Origin: Lachnospiraceae bacterium A4
GTDB taxonomy: Bacteria > Bacillota > Clostridia > Lachnospirales > Lachnospiraceae
Direction: 5' to 3'
NCBI GenBank assembly: GCA_000403215.2
Contig: KE159531.1
Location: forward strand, 18,707-82,706
Length of the DNA: 64,000 bases
The position numbers were made by a program, and so were the translations under genes. Below the pieces are notes generated by a model. The model was given only the letters and a program-made list of their open reading frames with translations. It made no database searches and was not told where the DNA came from. This document shows, one piece after another, positions 44,054 to 53,213 of this stretch. The stretch's first letter is position 1. Each line of letters starts with the position of its first letter.

Positions 44054-45390
44054 ATGCAATACCAGAAAGTACTTCAGATGCTTAACTGCATACCTTATCT
44101 CTCAGTCGGACTTGATGTCGGCGCAGATTTCACCTGGATGTCCATCATGCTCCCCAATGGCACGCTTACCGGTAAGCCGTTTAAGATCATACATTCCGAT
44201 CCGCAGTCCCGGGAGCTCGCCGTCACAAAAATAAAGGAAGCACAGGAAATGTATTCTCTCAAAAGCCGCTGCTTCCTCGAGTCTACCGGGATATACCACA
44301 TCCCGCTTCTGTGCTTCCTACATGATAAGGGTTTTGACTGCTCCGTCATTAATCCTATCATTACTAATGAATAGCACAAATTCGAACATAAGGAAACTGC
44401 ATAATGATAAATTTGATTCAAAAAAGGCAGCAAGGGTTGGGTTTGATGCTTCTCTTAAGACTTCTATCGTCCCTGATGACGAAATCATCGACCTTCGGAA
44501 CCTGGTGCGCGACTACTATTACTACAAAGATCTGCAGTCTGCTGTTGTCCTGAAACTGAATGCGGAACTTAAGGTGTCCTTTCCCGCATACCTGCAGGTA
44601 TTCAGCAAAATCACGACACTGACTTCCCTTAAACTTCTTGAATCATACCTCCTTGCTACGGACATGCTTGCCGCAGCAAAGGACGAGATTGTCAAAACAA
44701 TCAGGGAAACTGCACATTTTGGTGAAAAATATGTCCTCTCCAAATATGAGGCCATTTTTATCGCTGCAGAAGACGCCGCTGTTTTTGGACGTGCACTCCC
44801 AAGTAATGCCCTCCGAATCAGGCTGTATATAGAAACTTACCGTGAGTACCAGAAACATCTTGATTCCATACTTGAAGAGCTTCATAAAGCAGTGGATGGA
44901 TTACAGGGAAAACCGGTCCATAACCAGATCTGCCTTATCCAGTCCCTGCGGGGTGTAGGTTTCCTGAGCGCAGTTGTGCTGATTGCAGAAATGGGTTCCT
45001 TTGAACTGTTTTCTTCCCCTAAAAAACTTTATGCCTACTTTGGACTGGATCCTGCTGTAAAACAGTCAGGCAAATTCAATGGGGACAGGGTACATATGTC
45101 CAAGAGGGGTTCCAGCCTTGCCAGACGCATCCTGCATATGGCGGCACTCAATAACCTTAAAGTTGATAGGGGTACGAAAATGCCCGTAAACCCAGTCATT
45201 CATAGTTACTATACCGACAAATGCAGGAGCAAGAAAAAAAAATGTGGCTGTCGGGGCTGTGATGCATAAAATCTGCAACATCATTTTTGCCATGCTCAGG
45301 GATAATAAGCCGTTTGAAATGATCACACCACAGGAGCATTGTAAACGCTATGAAGTTGACCATCCTTCAAAACCAGACAATGCAGCCTAA
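44054..45390 (+). pseudogene. IS110-family recombinase with two frameshifts
   Basis: The N-terminal DEDD (RuvC-like) part starts at 44054 (YLSVGLDVGADFTWMS, then FLESTGIYHIPLLCFLHD). At about 44367 a GAAT insertion beside AAT ends the frame. The rest (NSTNSNIRKLHNDKFDSKKA, the Tnp_20 part with LRGVGFLSAVVLIAEMGSFE and the SKRGSSLARRIL motif) is in another frame. A second shift lies in the A9 run near 45234-45242; the true C-terminus (NVAVGAVMHKICNIIFAMLR) then ends at 45390. Two lesions make it inactive unless slippage corrects the second. Confidence 0.88.
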
Positions 45391-45571
45391 ATGCCAGACA
45401 TAATTTTAAATTTCCACACAGGTGGATTTATTAAAGTTACCCTTTTTTAGAAACTGGCACAAATAAATTTTTTTAATAAATTTCTCAAATTACTTATTGA
45501 CATTTCTTAGCTGGACTTTTATTTTGGCAAAATAACGGGCCGCCCGCACTGCAGGCCGCCCTACACCTCTC

Positions 45572-45889
45572 TCAATCTGCAGTTTTTGTACTGATAAATC
45601 CGGGCTGGATTCTCACTTCATCCTGTCCAAGCTCCGCATTCATCTTCGGCCCTCCTATCGCAAGCAGTGTGATAATACTTTCCATCCTCACACCCGGTAT
45701 TTCATCCTGATATGCCTGGATAATGGCATCCTGCACACTGGCGGACACCAGAATTTTACAGCAGTCATACATGGTATCATCCGTTTCTTCATGCCCCGCC
45801 AGCTTTGCCACGCTACGGTAAAAGCCTCCCCATGTCTGCTTTGCCTGCCCGTCCGTCAGAAAAACACTTGTTTCTATTCCGTCTCTCAT
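45572..45889 (-). CDS. hypothetical protein, 105 residues
   Basis: ATG 45889 lies 8 bases after AGGAGG, which itself is inside the end of the upstream small gene. The protein (MRDGIETSVFLTDGQAKQTW onward) is soluble and includes TMYDCCKILVSASVQDAIIQ and a C-terminal IQPGFISTKTAD. I recognise no family. It forms a two-gene unit with 45895-46086. Confidence 0.6.
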   Translation of the reverse strand: MRDGIETSVFLTDGQAKQTWGGFYRSVAKLAGHEETDDTMYDCCKILVSASVQDAIIQAYQDEIPGVRMESIITLLAIGGPKMNAELGQDEVRIQPGFISTKTAD

Positions 45890-45894
45890 CCCGC

Positions 45895-46086
45895 TCATCC
45901 TCCTATTATTTTTGACAGAACATATCCCTGTTCCTGGTAGTCCCACACTTCCTCCATAAGCTCTGCCGGATCGGCATTGCTAAGGAACTTTCCCTGCTCC
46001 GTCCGGATTTCATAGTACCCGTCCCGACTGTACGGAAACCGCCGGAAGGAGCAGACAATGCCGTTTGAAACGGCATCGCTGACCAT
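45895..46086 (-). CDS. hypothetical protein, 63 residues
   Basis: This small acidic protein (MVSDAVSNGIVCSFRRFPYS, then RDGYYEIRTEQGKFLSNADP) ends in YVLSKIIGG, its last codons providing the ribosome site of the next gene. The YYEIRTEQGKFLSNADPAEL segment reads like a small beta-hairpin domain. No family is recognised. It starts close to Rpn-type debris, so it may itself be a truncated gene. Confidence 0.5.
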   Translation of the reverse strand: MVSDAVSNGIVCSFRRFPYSRDGYYEIRTEQGKFLSNADPAELMEEVWDYQEQGYVLSKIIGG

Positions 46087-46119
46087 AAAAGGAACTTGTT
46101 ACTAAACCAATGAAGAATA

Positions 46120-46440
46120 TTATGAAATTTCCAACCACTCCTTTACTGTTTCTACAGCATAGCCTACCCCTTGTGCAATTTTTTCAATCTCCACGCCTAA
46201 TTCATAAAAATTTTATGCATCCTCTTTTGCCTTTCATCAGTCTGCCTGTATTTCTGATTCTGCCCTCATTTCTTTAATTGCCTGACACATATCAACAGTC
46301 ACCCCGCTTTTATCATACTACATTCCCGAATTTATTATTGCCTCAATGACATCCGCTGCTCCTCGTTCTACTACCCGAAAGCGCTTTTCATTAGCCTTCA
46401 AAACTCTGTTTATGTTTACCTGACTGTTACTCCATGCAAT
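46120..46440 (-). pseudogene. Rpn/PD-(D/E)XK transposase-like remnant
   Basis: On the minus strand short frames read NRVLKANEKRFRVVERGAAD, then VIEAIINSGM and a stop, DMCQAIKEMRAESEIQAD and a stop, and finally FYELGVEIEKIAQGVGYAVE to TVKEWLEIS. These are pieces of the C-terminal region of Rpn-family proteins. Several stops and a frameshift separate them. It is a decayed gene. Confidence 0.65.
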
Positions 46441-46463
46441 AACCTACGGTATAAAAAACGAAG

Positions 46464-46504
46464 AATAAAGCCTCCCATCAGTCTTGACTTGGAGGCTTTA
46501 TTTT
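46464..46504. terminator. terminator beside the toxin gene
   Basis: AATAAAGCCTCC (46464-46475) pairs with GGAGGCTTTATT (46491-46502), followed by TT on the plus strand and an A-rich tract on the other. It lies directly after the toxin gene's 3' end on the minus strand. Confidence 0.7.
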
Positions 46505-46512
46505 GACCACAT

Positions 46513-46860
46513 TTATTGATTGTAACTTGAAAAATAGTATACCTTTGTCCCATTCAATATCTTCCGCCAGTTCATCAAATCTTTGATAATACGCAAAACA
46601 TAAACTTCCTGTTTTTCGCTATTGATGATATAAAAAATCAGATAGAATTCATAAACTTTTTTATGTATGAGATATCCACGATACTTAATACCCGAATCTG
46701 CAAACTTCAACGGAAAATCTCCCATATTTTTTACTTCCCGGTTCAGATTATGATATAATTTCTCAGCAGCATCCGGATTGCACAGTTCTGTATGAATGTA
46801 CTGCACAAGTCCAAAGATATCACTAATCGCTTCATCTGCCACCAGCACTCTATAATTCAT
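46513..46860 (-). CDS. RelE/ParE-superfamily toxin
   Basis: The 115-residue protein has the ParE fold signature: YRVLVADEAISDIFGLVQYI (first helix pair), PDAAEKLYHNLNREVKNMGD, then GIKYRGYLIHKKVYEFYLIF and a final VYVLRIIKDLMNWRKIL. Such toxins act on gyrase or ribosome-bound mRNA. It overlaps the upstream antitoxin gene by 11 bp, the usual order (antitoxin first). Confidence 0.85.
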   Translation of the reverse strand: MNYRVLVADEAISDIFGLVQYIHTELCNPDAAEKLYHNLNREVKNMGDFPLKFADSGIKYRGYLIHKKVYEFYLIFYIINSEKQEVYVLRIIKDLMNWRKILNGTKVYYFSSYNQ

Positions 46861-47014
46861 TGTTCATTCTTTCCCTGATAATTTGGAACGCCTCATCTGC
46901 CGTATGCAACCTGTCGGCTTCCATATCATCAATTCCTTTATCAAGATAAGAAAAAAGAGTCTCCATTGCAATCTTCTCATTTACTTCATCTGTTGTCTTA
47001 ACTGCAACTTCCAT
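46850..47014 (-). CDS. antitoxin partner
   Basis: The 54-residue protein (MEVAVKTTDEVNEKIAMETL, then FSYLDKGIDDMEADRLHTAD and EAFQIIRERMNNEL) is short and acidic with a helical C-terminus that would wrap the toxin. ATG 47014 is chosen for spacing to GAAGGGAG; longer frames start at 47023 and 47077. It immediately precedes and overlaps the toxin gene. The upstream region is cut by the IS remnant at 47118. Confidence 0.8.
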   Translation of the reverse strand: MEVAVKTTDEVNEKIAMETLFSYLDKGIDDMEADRLHTADEAFQIIRERMNNEL

Positions 47015-47117
47015 ATCGTTCATCTCCCTTCGTATAAAAATAGTATATCTGATTTTGTAAAAAAAGTATACTCTCAAATCTTATTCTCTAAATTTTCCAG
47101 CTATTTTGGTTTCTTCA

Positions 47118-48139
47118 CACGACTTTACAACTTTATAAATGATACCCTTGTTGCTGAACCAACTGTTTTAGGGCATTAATTATTGTACTTGATTTTATGC
47201 GGGTTTCGATATTTTCCACGGAAATGGCATAAAATACCTGTTCCTGGAGCTATCCGCTAAGAGCAAACCGAAACTCCTGTACGCTTTCTGCGCGGTATTT
47301 TGAAAATGCCTCATCCTAATACGGCAGTATTTTCATGGCACAATAGGCGACGTTAATCAGATTGACCAGCATTTCAATCCCTTTACGGCTCCGCACCATG
47401 TAACTGCATGAGGTCGCTTCCCGTCCGGTTTAACGGGGATTTTTCCTGCCACGCGCAAAAAATCTGGAGCTGTTCCGGCATTGCCTGGCGTACCATTGAT
47501 GCAGCAAGCTTCAGTTTGGATTCGCTGCCCAGCCACATACGGTAACCCAGCGGGAGGGAAACATAACGGATCCGGTTCTGGTTCCACACAGGCACGCAGA
47601 GCATGATGCTTACAAAACAATGCCCGTTGAGATAATTTGAGCCATTGTGTGCCGCATGGTCAAAAAGTTTTGATACATCCTCAAATTTCTTTCCTGATTT
47701 GGGAACTATGGTGTCATCAATACACAGAAAGACCGGCTGGGAACCGAGATCCAGGGGTATGAGGTTCAGGGCAGTGCGGGCGGTGATGTTCATAAACCTG
47801 CTATAATCTATATTTGCGTAGGAACAGGCATAATAAAAAGCATTCAGCGATTTATCCGTAATTTTTGACAGAAAATGTCTGTAAAGGAAACGGATGGAAC
47901 CAGCTGATTCCAAAGCGATCACGGCAAGCAGGAAAAGGAACAGGTTTCTGGCGGTTGGGGCATAAACAGCAACAAAATAAACAGAAAAATATTTATAAAG
48001 TCTACCAATTATGTTGTTTTCATCGTATAATAAGTTTAACGTACAAGGTCACTCTCTTTCGTAAGGATTTATTTGCAAACTTATAATACTACGAAATGTG
48101 CCTTGTGCGTTACTTTTTTTCAAAAGTTGTAAAGTGGTG
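47118..48139 (-). mobile_element. 1465-bp IS, internally deleted copy (copy B, 1022 bp)
   Basis: Both ends of the element at 27036-28500 are present here (CACGACTTTACAACTTT at 47118; its partner ending 48139), but 443 bp are missing in two blocks. In copy A the blocks are bounded by AACTGCAT repeats (83 bp apart) and GTTCCGG repeats (360 bp apart); copy B keeps one of each. The element could move only with transposase from copy A. It truncates the MATE gene. Confidence 0.9.
47133..47922 (-). pseudogene. deleted transposase of IS copy B
   Basis: From 47922 the frame matches the first 152 residues of the copy A transposase (one change, Met to Ile in DDTIVPKSG), then jumps to the EQLQIFCAWQEKSPLNRTGS segment and shifts frame. 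The second catalytic region is lost. The C-terminal remains between 47133 and 47400 hold extra substitutions. It cannot encode an active enzyme. Confidence 0.9.
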
Positions 48140-48839
48140 TTACTAATCTAAAGTTGAAAATGAAATCACGTTTGTTAATTTTTAGTTCATTCATTCTATG
48201 TAATCTAAAATAACAAATAACAACAGAAATTAATTGTGAAACGATTGTTGCATATGCTGGTCCGGAAACACCAAATTTGAATAAAAAAATCAATAATAAA
48301 TCCAATATTATGTTTAATGCAGATGAAACACCTATTGCGAATAAGGGAGTTCTGCTGTCACCCATCCCTCTTAAAATTGATGATAGTAAATTGTATGCTA
48401 CCGTAATGAGCAAACCGCTGAATATAATGTAGCCATAAGTTAAACAATCGTTTAAAAGTTTATCATCCGTTTGTATGATCTGTAAAATTGGTTTTAAAAG
48501 TAATAAACCTACCGCTGAAAAAAGAACCCCAAATACAGCAGATATTTTTATAGATGAAGCAATTATTTCTTTCAGCTTACTTAAATCTTGTTCTCCACAG
48601 GCTTGAGATATATTAACAGAAAAGCCATTTGTTATGCCCATAATAAACCCTGTTAAGAAAAAAGAAAATGTTGTGAAATTACCGACGGCGGCAAGGGAAT
48701 TGTCCCCCAATCCCTTCCCGATAATAACCATGTCTGCCAATGAATATACCTGTTGTAATATATTGGAAAATAACATCGGAAAGAAAAAAATTAAGAATGA
48801 TTTTGTTACTGAACCTTTGGTAAAATCTATTTTATTCAT
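48140..48839 (-). pseudogene. MATE-family efflux pump, C-terminal half missing
   Basis: The protein starts normally (NKIDFTKGSVTKSFLIFFFP, then MLFSNILQQVYSLADMVIIG) and includes the first six of twelve membrane helices. It stops at about residue 233 where the IS copy B begins; a full MATE protein has about 450 residues. The remainder is not found on the far side, so it was deleted. The intact 5' end faces an AraC-type gene divergently. Confidence 0.88.
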
Positions 48840-49003
48840 GATTACACCGTCCTCAAACTAATCTTATTTAGTTTTATCATTAATGATATAGAACTCATAT
48901 CAAAAAGCTTGCTTTTTTGTCAAAATTATGGTGTAATCAAAAATAACTTAAGATTATGCAACCTTATGAATTTAGAATTTGTTATTATATAAAGGAATAT
49001 TTT

Positions 49004-49768
49004 ATGAAAATAAGAATAGAACTTAATAGACAATTATATTTGCAAAAGGTACATGGATATAAAAAAGAATCATACTATTTAAGAGATTCTGTATTTGACG
49101 CAATAGCAGGTGGAGATATAGAAAAATTGAAAATTCTTATTTCCTCGGGAATGATAAAGCTTTCTACTGAAATGAGAGTTTTATCAGAAAATCAATTAAA
49201 TAATATGAAGTATCATTTTGTGATTATTGCAACACTCCTTGCAGAATCAAGTCTGAGCAGCGGATTAGGCCATGATGAAGCTTATATGATAGCAGATATT
49301 TACAGCCAAAAATCGGACAAAGCTGCAACATGTGAGGAGCTGCAGGTATTGCTTGAGGATATGTGTTTGGATTTTGCTAAACGAATATGCGAAATAAAAA
49401 AGGACGACATAATATCAATTCATATCAGAAAATGTATAGATCATATTTATGAAGATCTAAATGCAGATTTATCTACGAAAGGATTAGCTGATTTTACAAA
49501 GCTAAATGTATCCTATCTATCGAAATTATTTAAGCAGGAAACCGGGCAAACTATTAAATCCTATGTTACTGCCGCTAAAATGGATACAGCGCAAAATCTG
49601 TTAAAATATAGTAATTTAAGTTATTTTGAAATTTCTGCATCACTTGGATATTCTTCACAAAGCGCTTTTACATATGCTTTTAGAAAATTTACAGGTATAA
49701 CTCCAAAAAAATACCGCGAAAAAAATTATGAAGTTAATAATTACATTGAAAACAATAACCTTTTCTGA
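49004..49768 (+). CDS. AraC-family transcriptional regulator
   Basis: ATG 49004 has AAAGGA 8 bases upstream. The N-terminal 140 residues are helical (ESYYLRDSVFDAIAGGDIEK) with no cupin signature. The C-terminal 100 residues carry two helix-turn-helix units: LSTKGLADFTKLNVSYLSKLF and LSYFEISASLGYSSQSAFTY followed by FRKFTGITPKKYRE. It diverges from the truncated MATE gene, an arrangement typical of local control of efflux. Its target may now be gone. Confidence 0.88.
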   Translation: MKIRIELNRQLYLQKVHGYKKESYYLRDSVFDAIAGGDIEKLKILISSGMIKLSTEMRVLSENQLNNMKYHFVIIATLLAESSLSSGLGHDEAYMIADIYSQKSDKAATCEELQVLLEDMCLDFAKRICEIKKDDIISIHIRKCIDHIYEDLNADLSTKGLADFTKLNVSYLSKLFKQETGQTIKSYVTAAKMDTAQNLLKYSNLSYFEISASLGYSSQSAFTYAFRKFTGITPKKYREKNYEVNNYIENNNLF

Positions 49769-50182
49769 TTATGACAAGAAATATAAAAGCAACGGATAGT
49801 TCCGGCTGCTTTTTCTATTTCTCCAATCTCATGTTTCATATTCAGTTTTCTTTGTAAATTCTATAATGCCCTGTCAATCATGCTGTTACTGAATAGCACG
49901 GTAGACGCATATCTCTGTTTTCAACAAAAACACCTTGATTTTTTTGTTGAAATAGTACAAAAACAAGCAGCTTGATTAAACTCTAAATATGTTTAAATTT
50001 TGAATTTAAGCAAAAATAATCTCAACTTTTTACTATAAACCTATCTGTTTACAATGTGTTCATAAAGCTTGCGTTTACCGTGGAAAAAGCAAACTTCAAT
50101 TAGTCTTTTGGACAAGTTTTCAAAAATGTGCTATAATAATAGGAAATTTCCATTATATTATATACCAAAGAAGAGGCAGCTC
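49769..50182. other. gene-free stretch after the AraC gene
   Basis: A compact hairpin with a T run (AGCAACGG, then CCGGCTGCTTTTT, 49789-49816) probably terminates the AraC transcript. The remaining 360 bases are AT-rich. I see no gene or repeat in them. Confidence 0.5.
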
Positions 50183-50385
50183 ATGATTCAGATATGTCGA
50201 AAAGATAAGAAAAAGGTTTACGAAGCGATCCGCAAAGGAATAATAGATTCGGCAGAAATGTCCTTCCCCAATCTGATAGATGACATCATCCTTACATTGA
50301 AAAAACGGGGACTTACAGATCTTCTTGTACAGGCTCTGCCGGACAAACGCAGAGATAACAGCCACATTCCTTATGATATCCTTCT
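50183..50385 (+). pseudogene. transposase N-terminal fragment (tentative)
   Basis: From ATG 50183 the frame reads MIQICRKDKKKVYEAIRKGI, then IDSAEMSFPNLIDDIILTLK and a PDKRRDNSHIPYDI segment. This reads like the start of a DDE transposase common in Lachnospiraceae, after which similarity stops and the next bases carry the promoter of the Rep-like gene. The identification is from memory of the family and is uncertain. Confidence 0.4.
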
Positions 50386-50484
50386 GTGCCCATATCCCCG
50401 GGCAGTTTTCCTACTATTTCTTTGCCATTTACCCCAAAAAGGAGTATACTGTAATGGAATATATGAAAAGTCGGAGGTTTTATT

Positions 50485-51993
50485 ATGCCTGCTTACCCAC
50501 AACAGCTTATTACTTCCCTGTGCGAACATTTGGAGGAACGCCTGGTAAGTTTTTTTTCCATAGAGCGCCCGAAATATTTCGGGGAGTACCCGGATTTAAA
50601 CGGATTCGTAGCCGATACCTTATGGAACTACATCAAAAATGAAACCCAGAAAACGGAAATCTACTCCGTTTACAATACACAGGTCAAGACACGGCGCCAA
50701 AAGAGGAACCGCTGGTTTCATAATTACGAAACCTCCTGCGACAAGTATCCCCTAAGCGACAAGAAAAATCCCTATTTTACCATCTGGAACGACCACAACC
50801 AGCTCATGGGGATTTTTTTCCTGAAGCTGTACGACACGTCGGATCTGGATACCGCCATTGAAAACTGCAGGAAGAAAATGGACGAATGGATAAATAATGA
50901 CAAGTCCCTCCTGATTGATTACCCCCTCCTTCCCGGAAGGACGAAAAACCAGGTAAAGACCAGCTTTAAGATTGACCTGATTATCAACCTGATCGAAATC
51001 CTTTTGGAATCCTACGATGGGAATATAGAAAACTACTTTTCAAAAAAACCCGTCCTTCTTTTGGACAAGCCGCTTTTTGCCCCGGCAAAGTTTTCCGTAC
51101 CCTTTAAGGAATCCCTTGACTCCTACGTGGCAGACCTCGTAAACTTTGACAAGGACGACACCACGTTTCAGATGCTCGTCAACTATGATCCGAATGAGTC
51201 GCCTGTGGAAAAACTCCGGGTATTCGATCCGCGGGACAACCAGATCCTGATGACGCTTATCAACCACATCAACCTTGATTTTTACGAAAGCAAACAGATT
51301 ATCCTTGAAGTCGGCTCCATTGCAAAGGTGATCAACAGCCACCCGAACAAACGGCTCTATGACGATGTAAAAAAGCGCCTGCACACCATGGCTCGCACCA
51401 GCTTCCAGATGTACAAAAAAGACAACCCGAACGAGCCAATTTATACCTTTTCCTTCTTTGACAACGTAAGGACCATTTCCAAGGACGGAAAAGAATATAT
51501 GTCTGTTACATTCGGCAATACCTTATACGAAGCGATAACCAAAAAGAAAATGATTTCTGTAACCTCCAGCAACTATAATTCACTGGAACTGGAAATGAGC
51601 AGGCTGCTTTACCACAATCTGCAGAGGGAGCGAATTACACTCTCCTCCTCATCCGTCCCGGATGGAAACGGGTACCTTCACAAAACCTACGACTATTCCT
51701 ATTTCCAGCGTATCGTTCTGTTTAAGAAAAAAAAGAAAGCAGACAACATCCAGTTAATCACGGAAACCTTTCAGGAATTCGTCGAAAAGAAAATAGCCCT
51801 TGCCAGCTTCCACTACGACAAGGGACAGGGACTGTTCCACCTGTACTATTTTCCCTTAAACGATGATGAACGGGCTGACCTGATAAGCACCGGCGATGAT
51901 AAGCGGTCCGGGCGGCTTATGGACCTGACGGAAAATGACCCTTATCTGAAAGCCACAGCCGTCCAGACCACGATAGACTTTTCGGAGGAATAA
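50485..51993 (+). CDS. plasmid-type replication initiator-like protein
   Basis: The 502-residue protein contains a probable winged-helix region near 250-310 (FDPRDNQILMTLINHINLDF, then SIAKVINSHPNKRLYDDVKK), reminiscent of plasmid Rep proteins, followed by a second domain (TFSFFDNVRTISKDGKEYMS onward). A promoter (TTTGCC, 17 bp, TATACT) and GGAGG precede the ATG. Directly downstream lie 14 copies of a conserved repeat, the arrangement of initiator gene plus iterons. The assignment rests on this context and a partial motif match. Confidence 0.6.
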   Translation: MPAYPQQLITSLCEHLEERLVSFFSIERPKYFGEYPDLNGFVADTLWNYIKNETQKTEIYSVYNTQVKTRRQKRNRWFHNYETSCDKYPLSDKKNPYFTIWNDHNQLMGIFFLKLYDTSDLDTAIENCRKKMDEWINNDKSLLIDYPLLPGRTKNQVKTSFKIDLIINLIEILLESYDGNIENYFSKKPVLLLDKPLFAPAKFSVPFKESLDSYVADLVNFDKDDTTFQMLVNYDPNESPVEKLRVFDPRDNQILMTLINHINLDFYESKQIILEVGSIAKVINSHPNKRLYDDVKKRLHTMARTSFQMYKKDNPNEPIYTFSFFDNVRTISKDGKEYMSVTFGNTLYEAITKKKMISVTSSNYNSLELEMSRLLYHNLQRERITLSSSSVPDGNGYLHKTYDYSYFQRIVLFKKKKKADNIQLITETFQEFVEKKIALASFHYDKGQGLFHLYYFPLNDDERADLISTGDDKRSGRLMDLTENDPYLKATAVQTTIDFSEE

Positions 51994-52113
51994 GCCGTGT
52001 GCTGCCTTGACAATATGCTTTAAAATCCAATAGAATGCCATACGGATACCATGCGCCGTATGGCATTTTTATCTGTTTCCTTTCCTGCCGCTTCATAGAC
52101 CGCAGAAATACTC

Positions 52114-53085
52114 CCATATTTCTCGCCTTTTTTACCTTTTTCTCTCTGTCCATACCGTTTTTGTCAAAAATGACACCATTTTCCCCGCCTTTTTGTCCTT
52201 TGCACACTGTTTTTACGAATTTGCCATTTCAAAACAGCGCTCCACTTCTGTCGATTTCTGCTCCAAGCTCCAAAAATGAAACCATATTCTTCGCCTTTTT
52301 CCGTCTTTTCCTGAATATTTACCGAATCCGACGATAATTTGCAAAAATGAAACCATATTTCTCGCCTTTTTTATAGTTTCATTTTTACATCAACACTTTT
52401 AAATTTATTTTTAGGCCTTTGAACCTGTCACTTTACATTTTTTGAAACCATATTCTTCGCCTTTTTTGCAATTATTCGGTTTTATGGAGAAAATTTCAAA
52501 TTATGAAACCATATTTCTCGCCTTTTTTACTGTTTCATTTACATCCGTATCGTTTTTGCAAAAATGAAACCATATTCTTCGCCTTTTTCTGCTTTTTCCA
52601 TTGTTTTTACAATAAGCTGTCTCAAAACATGCCTCAAAATCCGCAGCCCTTTATTGTAAAACCTTAAAATGAAACCATATTCCTCGCCCTTTCCTACTTT
52701 TGCTCCCATATTTCTCGCCTAAAATGAGCATTTTTTTAAATGAAGCCATATTTCTCGCCTTTTTTAAGGATTCATTTTTCAACCTGAAAATTTTTTCAAC
52801 CTTTTTTTCATGCCGTCCTACCCTTAATACTGATTTTTGAAACCATATCCTTCGCCCTTTTTTGTATTTTTACGTTCTGTTGTACAAAATATTACTTTTT
52901 GAAACCATATTCCTCGCCCTTTTATTGGCAAAAAAAATTTTTTTAAACATAAAGTCCTTTAAAAAGCATTGGAACCATGCGGTTTTACATAAAATGCTCC
53001 CATATTTCTCGCCCTTTTTAAAAAGCATCAGAAAGCTGAAAAATATGCGGTTTTACATAAAATGCTCCCATATTCCTCGCCCTTT
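52114..53085 (+). repeat. iteron array, 14 copies of CCATATTTCTCGCC
   Basis: The core CCATATT(T/C)(T/C)TCGCC, usually preceded by GAAA or GCTC and followed by a T run, begins at 52114, 52176 (degenerate), 52282, 52353, 52448, 52509, 52570, 52675, 52706, 52746, 52843, 52905, 53000 and 53068. All copies face the same way. Spacing varies (31-106 bp), often near 61-62 or 95-106. The last two lie in a longer direct repeat beginning ATGCGGTTTTACATAAAATG. No gene lies here. Position beside a Rep-like gene suggests an origin or incompatibility region. Confidence 0.8.
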
Positions 53086-53213
53086 CCTACGCATTTACAA
53101 GAGAAAAATTTATGCTTATAATTACTATCAGGATACCGTATCATGTACTATTTTTCCATAATGGCTACAAGATATATCCATATATCCGAGAATACGGAAA
53201 GGAGGTTTTCGTC

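Noticed and set aside
52033-53110. CRISPR array
   Set aside because: The repeats have a short core (about 14 bp), irregular 31-106 bp spacing and T-rich variable surroundings; no cas genes or uniform spacers are present. Iterons fit better.
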